Positions 49,271 to 60,893 of a stretch of DNA of 64,000 nt are shown here, one piece after another. A model generated the notes under the pieces. It searched no databases. It was not told where the DNA came from and was given only the letters and a program-made list of their open reading frames with translations. Within the stretch, counting starts at the first letter, position 1; every line of letters begins with the position of its first letter. Location of the stretch: assembly GCF_040115645.1 (NCBI RefSeq), contig NC_089562.1, positions 2,976,001-3,040,000 on the forward strand, written 5' to 3'. A program made the position numbers and the translations under genes. The DNA is from Euwallacea fornicatus. Lineage: Eukaryota > Arthropoda > Insecta > Coleoptera > Curculionidae.

Positions 49271-52200
49271 TTATCGCATTTTTTTGGGGCCAAATATCAA
49301 ATCTGCATCGGGCGCCCCTTTCGGGTGTTGATACTTTTTCCGTTCGCGATTCAAATTTTGCGTAACCGGCCTTGTTTGCTGCGAAATAGATTCTTGATAA
49401 TCCTCTTCTTCGAACCGTTCAGTGATATTGAGAGTCAGTCTTTTCACTCGCTCTTTTTCTTCTTTTTGGGCCTGCTCTTGGTCTTTCAGGTTTTGAACCA
49501 GTTCGGAATCGGCTTCCGCTTCGAATTGCTTGTATTGTTGTTTGTTGCCCTTACGCATCATGAGGACAAACCCTATTCGTTGCTTTCCATTATCTGTGGT
49601 TTCCTAAGAAACAGAAGTAAAACCCATATTATCTGATTTAACCCTGTACCTGTAACTGTTCGTAATTTTTCTTGGCGTTGCTCTTGAGCACCACCGGTAC
49701 TGAAATGTCGATGTTTCCAGCTTTAACAGGCTCACGCATCCTCTCCTGAATATTTTCCGACACCATCTTATCCAAAGCACTCAGAAAATCATTGTCTTCT
49801 GGACAATCCATTTTTTTCGGTCCTTTAGGAATAGCCAAAGACTCAGAAACTTGATCTGCCTCTGCTTCACTTGTGTCCATTTCACCTGATGAAACAATTA
49901 ATAACGAAATGACAATTATTTACTCTTACCTTCGTCATCAGAATCTTGAGTATTATGGTCACCAGTTTCGTCTTCTGTGGCAGTATCATCTGTTACAGGA
50001 GCAGTTGCACTTTCAGACACATCATCATCCCCTCCGTCTTCATTGTCAGTTTCCGCAATGGTATCCAATCCATCCTCATCTTCTTTCCGTATAGAAGTGC
50101 TAACTAATTGTTCTTTAATAACAAAACAATCTTAATTAATTAACTAATACGACAAAGTGTGTGAAATGTTTCTTACCGATACCCAAAATAGTTCGTATAT
50201 TATTAACCTCTGCTTGAGCCTCTTCGTAGCTTTGAACCAGCTTCAATTTGGGCCTTAAAATAGACAATGTTTCCTTGAAAATGTGTTCTAAAGTGGGCGG
50301 AAACAACTCTTTCCACATTTCCTTTTTGTACCAGTAATACATCTGTAAGAACACCAAATAGTAATCTAGTTTCCTCTTACTGCTGCCGCTGCTGAAATAA
50401 GTGCCTACAAATCAACATAATAATAGTAAGTCTATAAATCACTAGATTAGAGATAAAATTACCACAAGTCTCCAATAAAACACAGGCTAATCTAATGCGG
50501 AATAAATGACTTGGAGGATCTAAACTCGATGGTTCATTTGGGTCAATCGATACTCCGAATGATATCAATGAATAAAGCACCTGAAATTTATGAAAAATTT
50601 CGTAATTAAATGTTGATATGGTTGTTTTGCCCACCTTGAACACATCGCCACTCTCTACCATTCGGTAATTGTATAATTCTCCTAAATATTTAATTTGAGC
50701 GACACGCCTTTGATTAAACTTCGGTAGATTAACCTCCATTCCCAATCTAATGTCCTCCAAAACCCCATCCACTACCTTAGTGCCGATTTCCTCTTGGTAA
50801 CCGACTAGGCCTGACAAAAGACTGGCCAAGCATCTAGAAAACTATTGTTATTGACTGACACAGATGACAAAATTATAAGCGTACCTTATATTGAAGTACT
50901 TAGTATTATGAGCACCGGTCAAACACTTTATAGCGTACATGGCAGTTTCTTCAGTTCCCCAATCCAGTTTACGCATTAAACGGATAATTTTGTCTGTGTT
51001 GTTTTTCTGCAAGTCTTGGTACAGAAGCTTACGGATGAATTGATGCATTACAGGTCTCTCTTTCTGGGCCACAGTGACCACTTCAGGCGGGTTCACGTAA
51101 TAATACGCATTTTCTAAATCAATTTTAAATATGTACGGACGAACGATAATTTCCTGCTCGTCAACTTGCCAATTTGAGTCACATATCTCGAATCCAATGT
51201 CATAACAGTCTTCTTCCTCATCATTTGCTCTAAATAAACTTTAGTCCGCTGATGCGAATCAGGGCTGCAGTACAGAAACCTACCGCACACCTCCAATAAA
51301 TTGCACGCCATTTCAATATGGTGATGGGAAAAATCATGCAACAATACTTTCAAACAATAAAGCGCCTCAATTTTCGAATAAAGTTTAAACTTGACTAGTT
51401 CTCCAATAAATCTCACAACTTTAATTTTCGACTCGATATTGATTTGATCTTTTTTCTTAACGTGAAATTTAAAATCCTGACGAAGCATTTGACAGAGATC
51501 ATTCCCCACTTCAGGCAGTGCAGGGTAAAGTATAGCCACGAAACGGGCGTAGAATGGAAGTAGGTCTAATCTATAAGGTACTTAGTTACATGATTTAAAA
51601 GCAAAAAACTAAATTATATGAATTATACCTAGTTCTATTAACACCAAATAAAGCTTTAACAAGCTTTCTCCTATTGTGCTTCATATTTAAAGTTACAAGG
51701 AAGTCTATGGCTGCATTGTCTATCATTTCTCTATTTACACAATTTGGGAGATTATTGAGAAAGGCTTCCAAGACAATTTTATTGCTTGCATTAGTAGATG
51801 TTTGGTCTTCAGTATCTTCTTCTGTTGCTGGGGGGGCTTCTTCAGATTTGCCTGAGTAGAATATAGATAAGCTGGTAAAATATTACATTACCTGAGAAGT
51901 TTTTCATACAATACAGAATTATTTAGATATATCTCATTTTACAAATAATAAGCACAGTTATTGTAGCAAACTTATAGTAATTCTGCACTCCAGAAAATGC
52001 TGAATTATGTCTAATGATGGCAATATGAATAATCCCATCATTAGTCATACAAAAACTATTATCTTTTGCAAAATTACCATCAATCCATTGTACATAGACG
52101 AACCTTCCCTTATTGAGATAAAAAAAAGTCATACTCAGTCACCCTGATTTGAAAATAATTATTACAAATACCTGCTTATAGTAACTTTAAAGTACAGTGA

Positions 52201-53528
52201 AAGTGTTCTTTAAAAGTTGAAAAAGGACTCACTGTCTTCCTGTTCATCTTCTACAGGCAATTCAGAATCTAACACATCTTCTGTAACAGTCTCAGCTGGT
52301 GGTGGTGGAGGCTGATTCTTCAAAAAGGCAGTGGGTAGAAACACTCTCAATTCTGGCAAATCACAATAAAACTTTTGGGTTTCCATGTCACACCAGATAT
52401 TCTCAACATTAGAAGCATTATCCTCAAAATCAGCGCCTGACCCTGTTACTATCATATTCTAAAAAACCCTTCTTCAGATAAAAATCTTGGAAACTCCTAT
52501 AAATAACTTACTTCATCTGTTTTTGGTATATTCTGTACTTTAAGTGTTGGCATGTCTTCATCAAGAGTCTCAGCAAAACTTTGAGTGTTTGCCAGTAGTT
52601 TATCATAAAACGATTGCAAACTTTCATGCTTCTCTTTCCTTTCTTGACTTAATTCCCCTTTTGTTTGTAATATCTTTACATTTTGTTTCTCAAAGTTTTG
52701 CAACTCTTGATGATCTTTAACTAAGTGCTTACTTAGTGATAAGTAATATTCCTTTAATAGACCCCTGACATTTTGCTGCTTGTCTTGAGGTAAAAATCCA
52801 CTCTTAGGAATAGACATTTCATATTTTGCTGAAAGCTGCCTAATCCTTCTAGGTAGCAATCCTGCATAATCGTCACCACAATGCTTGCAAAAGCTTAGAA
52901 TAATGGCAACATTAACGTGCTCCTCCTTATCCATGTTAACTAATGTAGTCAACACAGTCCCCAAGAGAGCAAAAGAATTTTTATTTGATAAAACACCAGC
53001 TTGCAACAATTCAGCATAAAACCTTAAATCCACCCTCAGCTTACTAGGATTTTGCACTTTTTCATTGATTTTAACTGCTAAAGCTTTTTGCCAATTTTCA
53101 AACAAATGCTGGGAAAATTCCAAATAAGTCTGGTGCAAAATGCCACACAATTTAACTGCTGCAGAGACATCAGTCATCTTGAGTTTTGAGTCAACAATTG
53201 CAGCTGCCACTTCTGATATGTATTTGGACAAATTAAGACCAGACATATCTTTAATGTAAGTATCAATTTGGCTGGCTGAAAAGTTTTTTATTTTCTTAAC
53301 AAAAGCTGTATTTTTCTTTAAACTGGAGTCAAGTTTGGTGAAGTGGGAATCACCGGGCCTTGTCTGAGAGGCATTTTGATTTGCTGCTCTTAACTCTTGC
53401 TTGATTTTAAGTTTGTTTTCAACATCCTTGATGTAAGCCTTCAATTCATTTGTTTCTGTCTCAATTAAGGAGGGATCTTCTTTATATTCTTCCTCTGGAA
53501 GGACTATTTCTATTGTATCCACAGCCAT
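49271..53528 (-). CDS. Upf2: UPF2, nonsense-mediated mRNA decay factor
   Basis: Scaffold linking UPF1 to UPF3 and the exon junction complex in nonsense-mediated decay. Eleven coding exons: 53528-52512, 52458-52233, 51851-51629, 51570-51170, 51113-50885, 50833-50635, 50580-50463, 50404-50177, 50112-49930, 49885-49650, 49603-49271. Phases agree throughout, giving 1130 residues, somewhat shorter than the human protein (about 1270) because the charged N-terminal extension is reduced. Three MIF4G domains follow in order: about residues 60-330, 440-630 (DFSHHHIEMACNLLEVCGRF) and 650-870 (VVDGVLEDIRLGMEVN, SSLDPPSHLFRIRLAC). Next come an acidic linker in exon 9 and the UPF1-binding tail (FVLMMRKGNKQQYK, then KYQHPKGAPDADLIF). 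Intron 4 (51169-51114) is GC-AG. It is divergent from icln. Start ATG 53528 is the first in frame, reading MAVDTIEIVLPEEE. Confidence 0.97.
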
Positions 53529-54423
53529 TTTAGTTTTTGTTTTTTCACAGCTGAATCTTATTCAAGCCTTTCAGTAAAATACTTGGCAACTTCACATATG
53601 TTTTTAATATTTTTTGTAAAACGAGCACAGATTTCAATGTTTACCAGCTATGAATTACATTTAAGATATCTGTAATAAACGCAAAATTACGGTAATTAAG
53701 GATTCACATTAATTATCACACAAAACATACAGATAAAACTTGAAAAGACTGACGAATCTAGATTAACGAAATGAAATGAGGTTATGGGTTAGGCAGTCAC
53801 CACTCGTCACGACAGTATATCTGTCATAAAAATGAATAGGGTCCGTTTGAATGTGTCAACTATGTAGATATTTTTTGAGAAATTTAGATATTTGTTTTAT
53901 GGTATTTTATATTTTCTGTTTTTAATTCTAATTCAAATCTAAGTTGAATAAAAAAATTTTTTGAACGTTATTGAGGTCCGAAAGCCTGTCATAGCTAGCT
54001 CTAGGGTTTTGTTTTAATGGTTTATATGACTACCACGACCGACGAGTGTTTAGTCACTTCTTCCAATTGATCAAAACACAGTTGCCAATATGGGCAATTT
54101 GATTGATTATTGATAGCTGCATAGAGCAGAACATTTGAATTACTACTTTAGTAAACTGAATACAATCATGCATTTTAAGAAATTTGAATTTTCAAGTATC
54201 ACTTATTGAGCTTAGTTATGAAAATACTAGCAACACAGTCAAAATAACAACTCAAGAAAAAAGAAAACAAAATATTGGCAACACTGCAACAACAATTCTT
54301 TCAAAATTGAAAATCGATTTTGTTAATATGGATTGATATTTCTTATTGAGTATTAGAGCCGCATTTTTATATTTTTCTTTTAATTATCACCTATTGAGTT
54401 AGTGATATATTAAACAGACAAAG
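53529..54423. promoter_or_regulatory. shared divergent promoter region, UPF2 / icln
   Basis: 895 bp between the two start codons, AT-rich, with no recognisable TATA+Inr pair in either direction. It must hold both promoters and any 5' UTR exons. Divergent housekeeping genes with TATA-less promoters are common, but co-regulation is only inferred. Confidence 0.4.
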
Positions 54424-55665
54424 ATGGTTATGATAAACTCTTTTAGATATCCGGAATCCACTGTCAGATACGAACAACGAAACATTCGAGCTATTTTGGA
54501 TAAAAAAGATTTGGGATTAGGAACTCTTTTTGTAAGCGAAAGGTATCTTATGCAGTTTTTAAAGATTTTTCTTATTTTAACATCGTTAATGATTTCAGAA
54601 CATTATGCTGGCAAGAAAAAGGTTCTTTTGGCTTCTCCATTCACTACCACAATGTGACTTTACATGCCATAGCAAGAGATGACCTCGGAAATGAATCTTT
54701 ATTACTTCCTAAAGATTGTGTTTATGTTATGCTCGATGGAATGTTCTACATGCCAGGTAATTAGCTTTTATTATTTACAGGATTGTTATTTAAAGATTTG
54801 CACAGACAGCAACTTTTTGCCAGTCAATTGTATAGTCAATCAGTGTCCAAGAATTATTATATAGCAAATCTTGGTAATTATAGGAGAAAGAGAAAAATAA
54901 ATAGAGTGCTCTCAATGCCTTTTCAGGAGACAAGTTTCTTGAAATTATTAAACATATTCAATTGTTTTTTTTAATAGATTATGATGATTATGAGAAGTTC
55001 ATGGTTTGTGGATGTAGGATTATTAACCCTATATTTGTTTATGATCTACCACAATATCCTTGCAGAATCTAATGATAATGGAGTAACATTAACATTGATT
55101 ATAATTCTGGATCATAAAAATGCCTTCCTCTAATATTTTATATGGAGTCAAATTTACTACATTTCTTCAACAAATTAACCTTCCAGGTGACGCGCCTCAG
55201 ACTATAGAAAGAGAAGAAGAAGAAGGTGATAGTGATGAAGAAGTGAGTGAAATTAGCGAATTGTTATTAGTTCCTAATGAAGAAGATGCATCTAGTGTTC
55301 GAGCTCGTGTAATGTCCATTTACGATGCAATTAGAATCTGCCAAGTAAGTATTAAAAATTGGTTTGCACCTTTGATGGTACAACATAACTTATTAGGGAC
55401 TCAATCCTGACCCTCAAGATATGGATGAAGATGATGATGAGAACATCTTTGCAGATGCTGAAGGTGAGCTTGAAGAGGGTCATTATGTAATTCAAGATAC
55501 TGGGGCTGGTGATGAGGGTGCGTATTAATTTTCTTTAGTTTGTGTTGTTTTTCATGTATTTCCTTCTTAGACATGGATGATTTATCTAAAAGAATGGAGG
55601 AGAACTTAAATGTAAACTACATTCAAAATGGAAATGAGGAAGATGAGTTTCAAGATGCAGACTAA
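54424..55665 (+). CDS. icln: pICln (CLNS1A), Sm-protein assembly chaperone
   Basis: Chaperone of the PRMT5 methylosome that holds Sm proteins before snRNP assembly in the cytoplasm. Five exons: 54424-54542, 54599-54756, 55187-55344, 55397-55517, 55571-55665; all phases agree, giving 216 residues. The PH-like domain spans about residues 20-130: LGLGTLFVSERTLCW, then GSFGFSIHYHNVTLHAIARD, then VYVMLDGMF. An acidic loop with EREEEEGDSDEE interrupts its last strands, as in the family, and VSEISELLLVPNEE continues the fold. NPDPQDMDEDDDEN and an acidic C-terminus ending EDEFQDAD complete it. Family length is usually 215-240. The older name, chloride-channel regulator, reflects a disputed role. ATG 54424 follows AAAG; an ATG two codons later would give nearly the same protein. 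Confidence 0.93.
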
Positions 55666-55782
55666 ATTATTAGCTAACTGTATAATTTATCTGCTCTTTC
55701 CCCTTTTGGAACCTCGTTAGTTAGGATTAGAGAATTCCATGAACTTTTCAATATAATCAATGTAAATGTAATAACCACTACA

Positions 55783-55788
55783 ATTAAA
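55783..55788 (+). terminator. probable icln polyadenylation signal (ATTAAA)
   Basis: Variant hexamer ATTAAA, 118 nt after the icln stop. No canonical AATAAA was seen close by on this strand. Confidence 0.4.
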
Positions 55789-56709
55789 ATAACCATTTTT
55801 CTATGAGGATTTTTTTATGTTAAGTTACCAAAACAGAATTAGTACAATAGTAAGTTAAAGATTTGCAACTAATTAGAGCTCACTGAGAATTCTTTCCTTG
55901 TATTTTCATAAATCGGTCATAAATACAACATAAATCACTCATTGATACATAAGTTGCTTTAATTCCCATAGAGGTCGAGTTTTTTGCAACGAAACAACAA
56001 TAGCAGATTAAATTGTCTTTAATTAAATAACAATAATGCAGGTACTTTCAAGAAGATAAGTATGGCTCAATATCCTAATACTTACATTATTTAATAAATT
56101 AATTGCTACTGGCTAATAATAGTAATAATTTATAATGATTAAGTATGGGTAGATATTACATAAATTTTATAGACACAAAAAAGTAGATACTTGTACTGGA
56201 TTGATAGGTATTACATTTAAGTGAATAAATATAATTATTATGTAAACACAAATTTTGGCGAAATTTGGCTAGGAATTTCTAAGAACAAAGTGGATTTGGT
56301 TGGATTGGGGTAATTCTTTCGTGAAGAAAATTGTCCCTAAGTTTGTTCCATTTGAATCTAAGGGTTCCTATATGAGTTATAATAGTAAAGTTACAAAATG
56401 TTTATAATTATAATCTCCTGAATATGCTCGGTTTGTGGCCATTTAAATATATATTAAACACGTAGTAGTGATATCATCTCCACTATCCACTTACCAACAG
56501 AATTACTAAATAATAACAGTTTTGAGACAAAATATTAGAAAAATATATACATAGTTTTGTCTTTGACTAACTAATCAACCACCGAGGGCGTACAATTCAC
56601 TGTTGTCTATGAATTCAAAAAATCTTTGATTAGAAACAAAATTAAATATAAAGCTATAACAATAATAATTTAATAATTATTGAAAGGATTTTTTTTGTCT
56701 TCCACTATC

Positions 56710-56715
56710 TTTATT
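56710..56715 (-). terminator. Clock polyadenylation signal
   Basis: AATAAA on the minus strand, 85 nt beyond the Clock stop codon. It implies a short 3' UTR unless a more distal site is used. Confidence 0.5.
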
Positions 56716-56799
56716 GTACAGCGGTCATGTTCAAGCCTAAAAAACACCGAGAATGATCATGAATGAACTGCATTCTTTACCAATTATACCAACAATAAT

Positions 56800-59700
56800 T
56801 CAGTTGTTTTGACTATTAGAGTCCGGAGTATTATACAAAACACTAGATTGATGCGATGCCATATTAACAGTAACTGGTACTATAACTGAAGGTGATCCTG
56901 TCAACGTGTTAGGCAAAATGGGCACTGATGGAGCGGTAGTGCTGCTTACTGCTGCTGCATTGTTGGTCTGATACGTCTGAAAAAGAAACTATAGAACTTT
57001 TATTGAATATCACCATTTGATTCCTCACTGTTGGCGACGTTTGCTGGCCTTGCTGCAACAAGCCCAAGCGAGCCATCAGTAACTGTTCAGAGATCCTTCT
57101 CAGCTCCTGTTGCTGATGTCCAATAATGACCTGCAACTCTGCTTGTTTCCGCTGAAGATCCGCCTGCAGTTGATGATGAACCGGAGATAAGGAAAGATTT
57201 TCAACCTGAATTAAATAGATTTTCTTAATCTAAAGACCTTATATACTTGTATAAGGACATCAAATAAGTCACGATGCGCCATATAGAGATTTGTGCGATT
57301 ATCCCCGTATATACAGTAACTGATATAACGTTAGTGGGCTTACAGGTAGTGGTGACAACACTGCTTGATGTGTTGGATAACTGAGCACTGGTTGCAAGGG
57401 GATAGCTGCCACGTACTGCGTAGGTTCCAGGAATTGGGGAGAGGACTGAGGTTGTGCCTGCACCTGCTGAATGGGAACTAAGGATTGTTGTGAACATCGG
57501 CTGGGGCTCCTTTCGGGCTGTTGAGGCGAAGAAGGGATTGACTGCAGACTAGAGGCAATCAAGCTTTGACTCATCCGAGATTTCTATGAAATATCCTTAT
57601 GATTAACAACAAAAAGATGATAAACTTCTGGTAGCACGAGTACTAAGATCAAACGAATTTATAGTGCAAATTTGAAATTCCGAAACTTAAAAAATGGAGT
57701 GTTATTAAGTAGGTGTATTTCGAGATCGACATTATTAATAATATTTTTCTAGTGTAGGGGCTTACTACTATAAAATTGATCAATATTTCAAATTTAATAA
57801 GTACCAAAATTGCTAAGTCTCGTTTTGCCACCACTTTAAAATAATACTCACCACAGATTTCTCCGTCATGATAGATTGTCGCGAGGTGGGAGAATCGGCC
57901 GACATAGAAGCGCAATCGGAATCTGCCCCCCTTATTTTAGAACCTCCTCTACTGCCTCTTTTCCAAGGGCTGGAACTTAATCCCTGAATCTCCACCTCCC
58001 CTACCGGAGACGGTTCCCCGGAAGAGACGCCTTGATTCTGATTTCCTCGCTTCATTACATCCATATAACTAGTAATAAAAGAGTAAACCAAAAGCTATAA
58101 GGACCAATTTCAGAAGTATATTACCTAACAACCCTATGAGTACAAACCACAAATTCTGGTTTAGAATTCCATTGATGATAGGTGATATAGAACCGCGTTT
58201 GCAGCCATATCCATTGCTGCCCCTTGGTCAGAAACCTGTAGTAGCAAGAGGTACCTTCACCTTTCTGCATCAATGACTCATGGCAATCAATCACTCTATC
58301 TAAATCATCTACATGGTAATATTCGTAGCCAGAGGTGCCCAGAAGCTCAAAAGGAAGATACCTTTGGAAGTCGATCACTATACGGAAAGTAATATTTTTT
58401 TATTGATGAATTTACCCAATAATTGGAGGTGCTCGATGATCTAAAAAGAGGAATTTCCATTCTAAGCTGTGTCTCGAGGTGAATTCACTTCTGTTAGAGT
58501 CAACCAGGGGCATCTCTTTGATTAAAAGAGGTGTTTGTACTTTCGCAGTACCTACGAAGACTAGCCTATAACAGATATGATTGAGAACACTCAAGTATGT
58601 TTTATGAAGTTAATACCTAGTTTCAGGTTCACTAGGAGCAGTTCCAAATTTGTTCTCACTGCCCTGATTCATGTCCTCATCAGAACCTATGGATAGTTCA
58701 CATAAAGTATACAGAATTTGAAGTAAATTTTTTGTTTTGTTAGTGCTTTTTTGCCTACTTACGAAAATAACCTAGAAAGTAAACCATTTCGCAATGCAGC
58801 ATTTTCTCAGAATCCGAACCTCCTCTTTTAAGATGACAAGAAAAGGACACTTGGTTATCATCTTCGCGAGCATGGGATAAGATGTTGTAAAGACCTGTGT
58901 GGTCTTCATCACAGACCAGCTGGAAAATCGTCATATCCAAGATGTCTTTCTGGAAAAAGTTGATACCGTCAGTTATTTACAGTGCGGCAATTCGATTTCT
59001 ACATGTAAAAAAACTAGAATTTGTGATTGTCTCGTATAGTTTTAGACAGTCAGTAAACTAAAAAAGCCGCAGCAAGAAAGCATACCGTGATTTTAAAGAG
59101 CCTTCTAGTCCATATTCCTTTGATCAACCACCAAAAGAAATGAATTTTTGGTGGTTGGAAGCTCTTTCATTCTTTAACAGCTTAAACATTATTGAAATAA
59201 AAATTCTCGTAAAGAAATCATTTCCTGAGGTTTTATTTGAAACTCAAAACTATGAGATCATATTAAAATAAATTTCCAACGTTTAAACAATTACATGAAA
59301 AACGTTGCGAAAACTCTCAACGCTAATCGGCCATATTGGCATCAAAATTATCATCTTACTTCCCTCGTAGTCCCCCGATGCGAGAGTTCTAATTAAACGA
59401 GGTTTTACACTTCTAACGCATTTCACTCCGAAATCAATTTTGAAAATTATCAGTCTCACAGTATAGAGTAACGCAGAGCCCTGATTGCCGGGGCTCCAAT
59501 TAAATGAAATTTCAATTCTTGACGAATCGTGCAAAAACTCTTTAGAAAAGTCGACCCCGTTAGAATCAAAAAACCTAATGGTCCCAGAGTTGTTTCATCA
59601 GACTCTTGACTGTGAGGGTTCAAATTAAAGAAAATTTCATTCAATTTTACCTTTTAATCGACTGAACTCTAAAATAAGTAGTTAAAAAAAAAATTATTCA

Positions 59701-60893
59701 GTGCTACACAGATCTGTCTGAACAAACGTTTTTTAGTAATAAGTAAAAAATTAAACCGGATGAAACCAGAATTGCCTTAATGAATTCAACTCATATCGTC
59801 ATAAATAAAAACAGGGTGTTTCGCTTAGAATGGCGAAAACGTTTTTATGTGCTCGTCTCTTTAAAAATTACGTCAAACAATTTTTGAGATATTAATGATG
59901 TTCCAGACTCATTTTCTATTACGTATAGTACATAACACAACTTATCGAGAACGTGTTAACTGATTTTAATGCTAATCAAAGAGAGTTTTACAGACGTAAA
60001 AGATTAATGATTTTGCACCCCCACAAGTCACCACACACACATATAAATAATAATTAAAGTTAATGATAAAATCAGTGACAAGGCAGTTATTTCATTAGCA
60101 TAAAGTTACGGTAAACCGTTGAAAATTAATTAAAAAAATAACATGCAAAGGATACTGACATTGTGATAATTATAAATTACCGCATACACCGTTAAGAGGC
60201 GTGTGTTACCATTCAAGGTAACCCGGTATCCTCTAGGTAACCTTCTTTGCCGATTAATTTCCTTTAATGGAAAAAGTGTAGATTTTGCAATCCAATATTA
60301 TGAGTAAATCTTGGTATAGGAGTGCTTACGGGTAGATATCCCAGGAGTGACGTAATATTTTCAGAGGTATAGAGGATGTGTCCACTGGTAGAAAAAACGA
60401 TTATGAAACCATCCACGCCCTCTAACACCAAATGGGTGAACTCTTCGTTGGTCAAAAAGGACGGTTTCCAGTCTTCCTGGATTTCGTTGACTCTTGAACG
60501 GACTGCTAATTCTGGATCAACACCAATATCATTAATATTTATAAATTTTGGTAACTTTACTAACAATATTATCAAAAAAGATGAAACAGACACTGGACAA
60601 TTCCTATAGAAAATCTCTTCGTAATAAAGTTACCAAGACTTTTTCAAGTGTACTGACCGTTGTGATTTTTCAGGAATGATATAGTGGATTTAAGCACCGT
60701 CGATTTGTCCATTTTTCTTCCACTAGTAGACACCATGGAGCTGAGTTCGTTAACCAACAGGTTGAATTGGTCGCGGCGCTTCTTTTCGCTTAAATTTCGA
60801 GATTTTCTGAAATAATATTGCCGAAAGAAATTTTTTCGACGGTTCAAATCACGCTTACCGTTTCGAGTCTTTATCATCTGAGTCGTCATCCAT
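56800..60893 (-). CDS. Clk: CLOCK, bHLH-PAS circadian transcription factor
   Basis: Partner of CYCLE/BMAL1 that activates E-box genes such as period and timeless. Eleven coding exons: 60893-60859, 60806-60658, 60511-60330, 58949-58763, 58686-58617, 58565-58416, 58361-58125, 58068-57852, 57583-57344, 57205-57014, 56976-56800; all GT-AG and phase-consistent, giving 611 residues. The start MDDDSDDKDSK resembles Drosophila CLK. The bHLH domain (residues 12-61) reads KSRNLSEKKRRDQFN, then RKMDKSTVLKSTI. PAS-A runs about 75-185 (EFTHLVLEGVDGFIIVFS) and PAS-B about 208-335 (FLFLDHRAPPIIG, YLPFELLGTSGYEYYHVDDL, GQQWIWLQTRFYITYHQWNS). The C-terminal third is Ser/Pro/Gln-rich. It has a coiled segment with HQQQELRRISEQLL in exon 10 but no long polyglutamine tract, unlike Drosophila CLK. 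Non-coding 5' exons probably lie above 60894, since an acceptor-like CAG precedes the ATG at 60900. Confidence 0.96.

Larger units (their letters stand above)
55666..56799. other. convergent 3' region of icln and Clock
   Basis: Holds the two 3' UTRs. It is AT-rich with no further gene. A plus-strand ATTAAA (55783-55788) and a minus-strand AATAAA (56715-56710) are the likely processing signals. Confidence 0.5.

Noticed and set aside
51923..52132. 69-codon open frame inside UPF2 intron 2 (minus strand)
   Set aside because: No matching UPF2 segment is expected there and the exon 2-exon 3 junction is phase-perfect without it. It begins next to a CAGGGTG-like repeat end, so it is probably repeat-derived.
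54543..54598. icln intron 1 as a U12-type intron (donor GTATCTTA, TTTTAAC near the acceptor)
   Set aside because: The donor differs from GTATCCTT at two positions and the branch-like motif is short. The intron is 56 nt, within the range of ordinary U2 introns here.
55064..55133. Extra icln exon after TTGCAG at 55066
   Set aside because: It has no donor before its stop and adds no family sequence; exon 2 joins the 55187 exon directly in phase.
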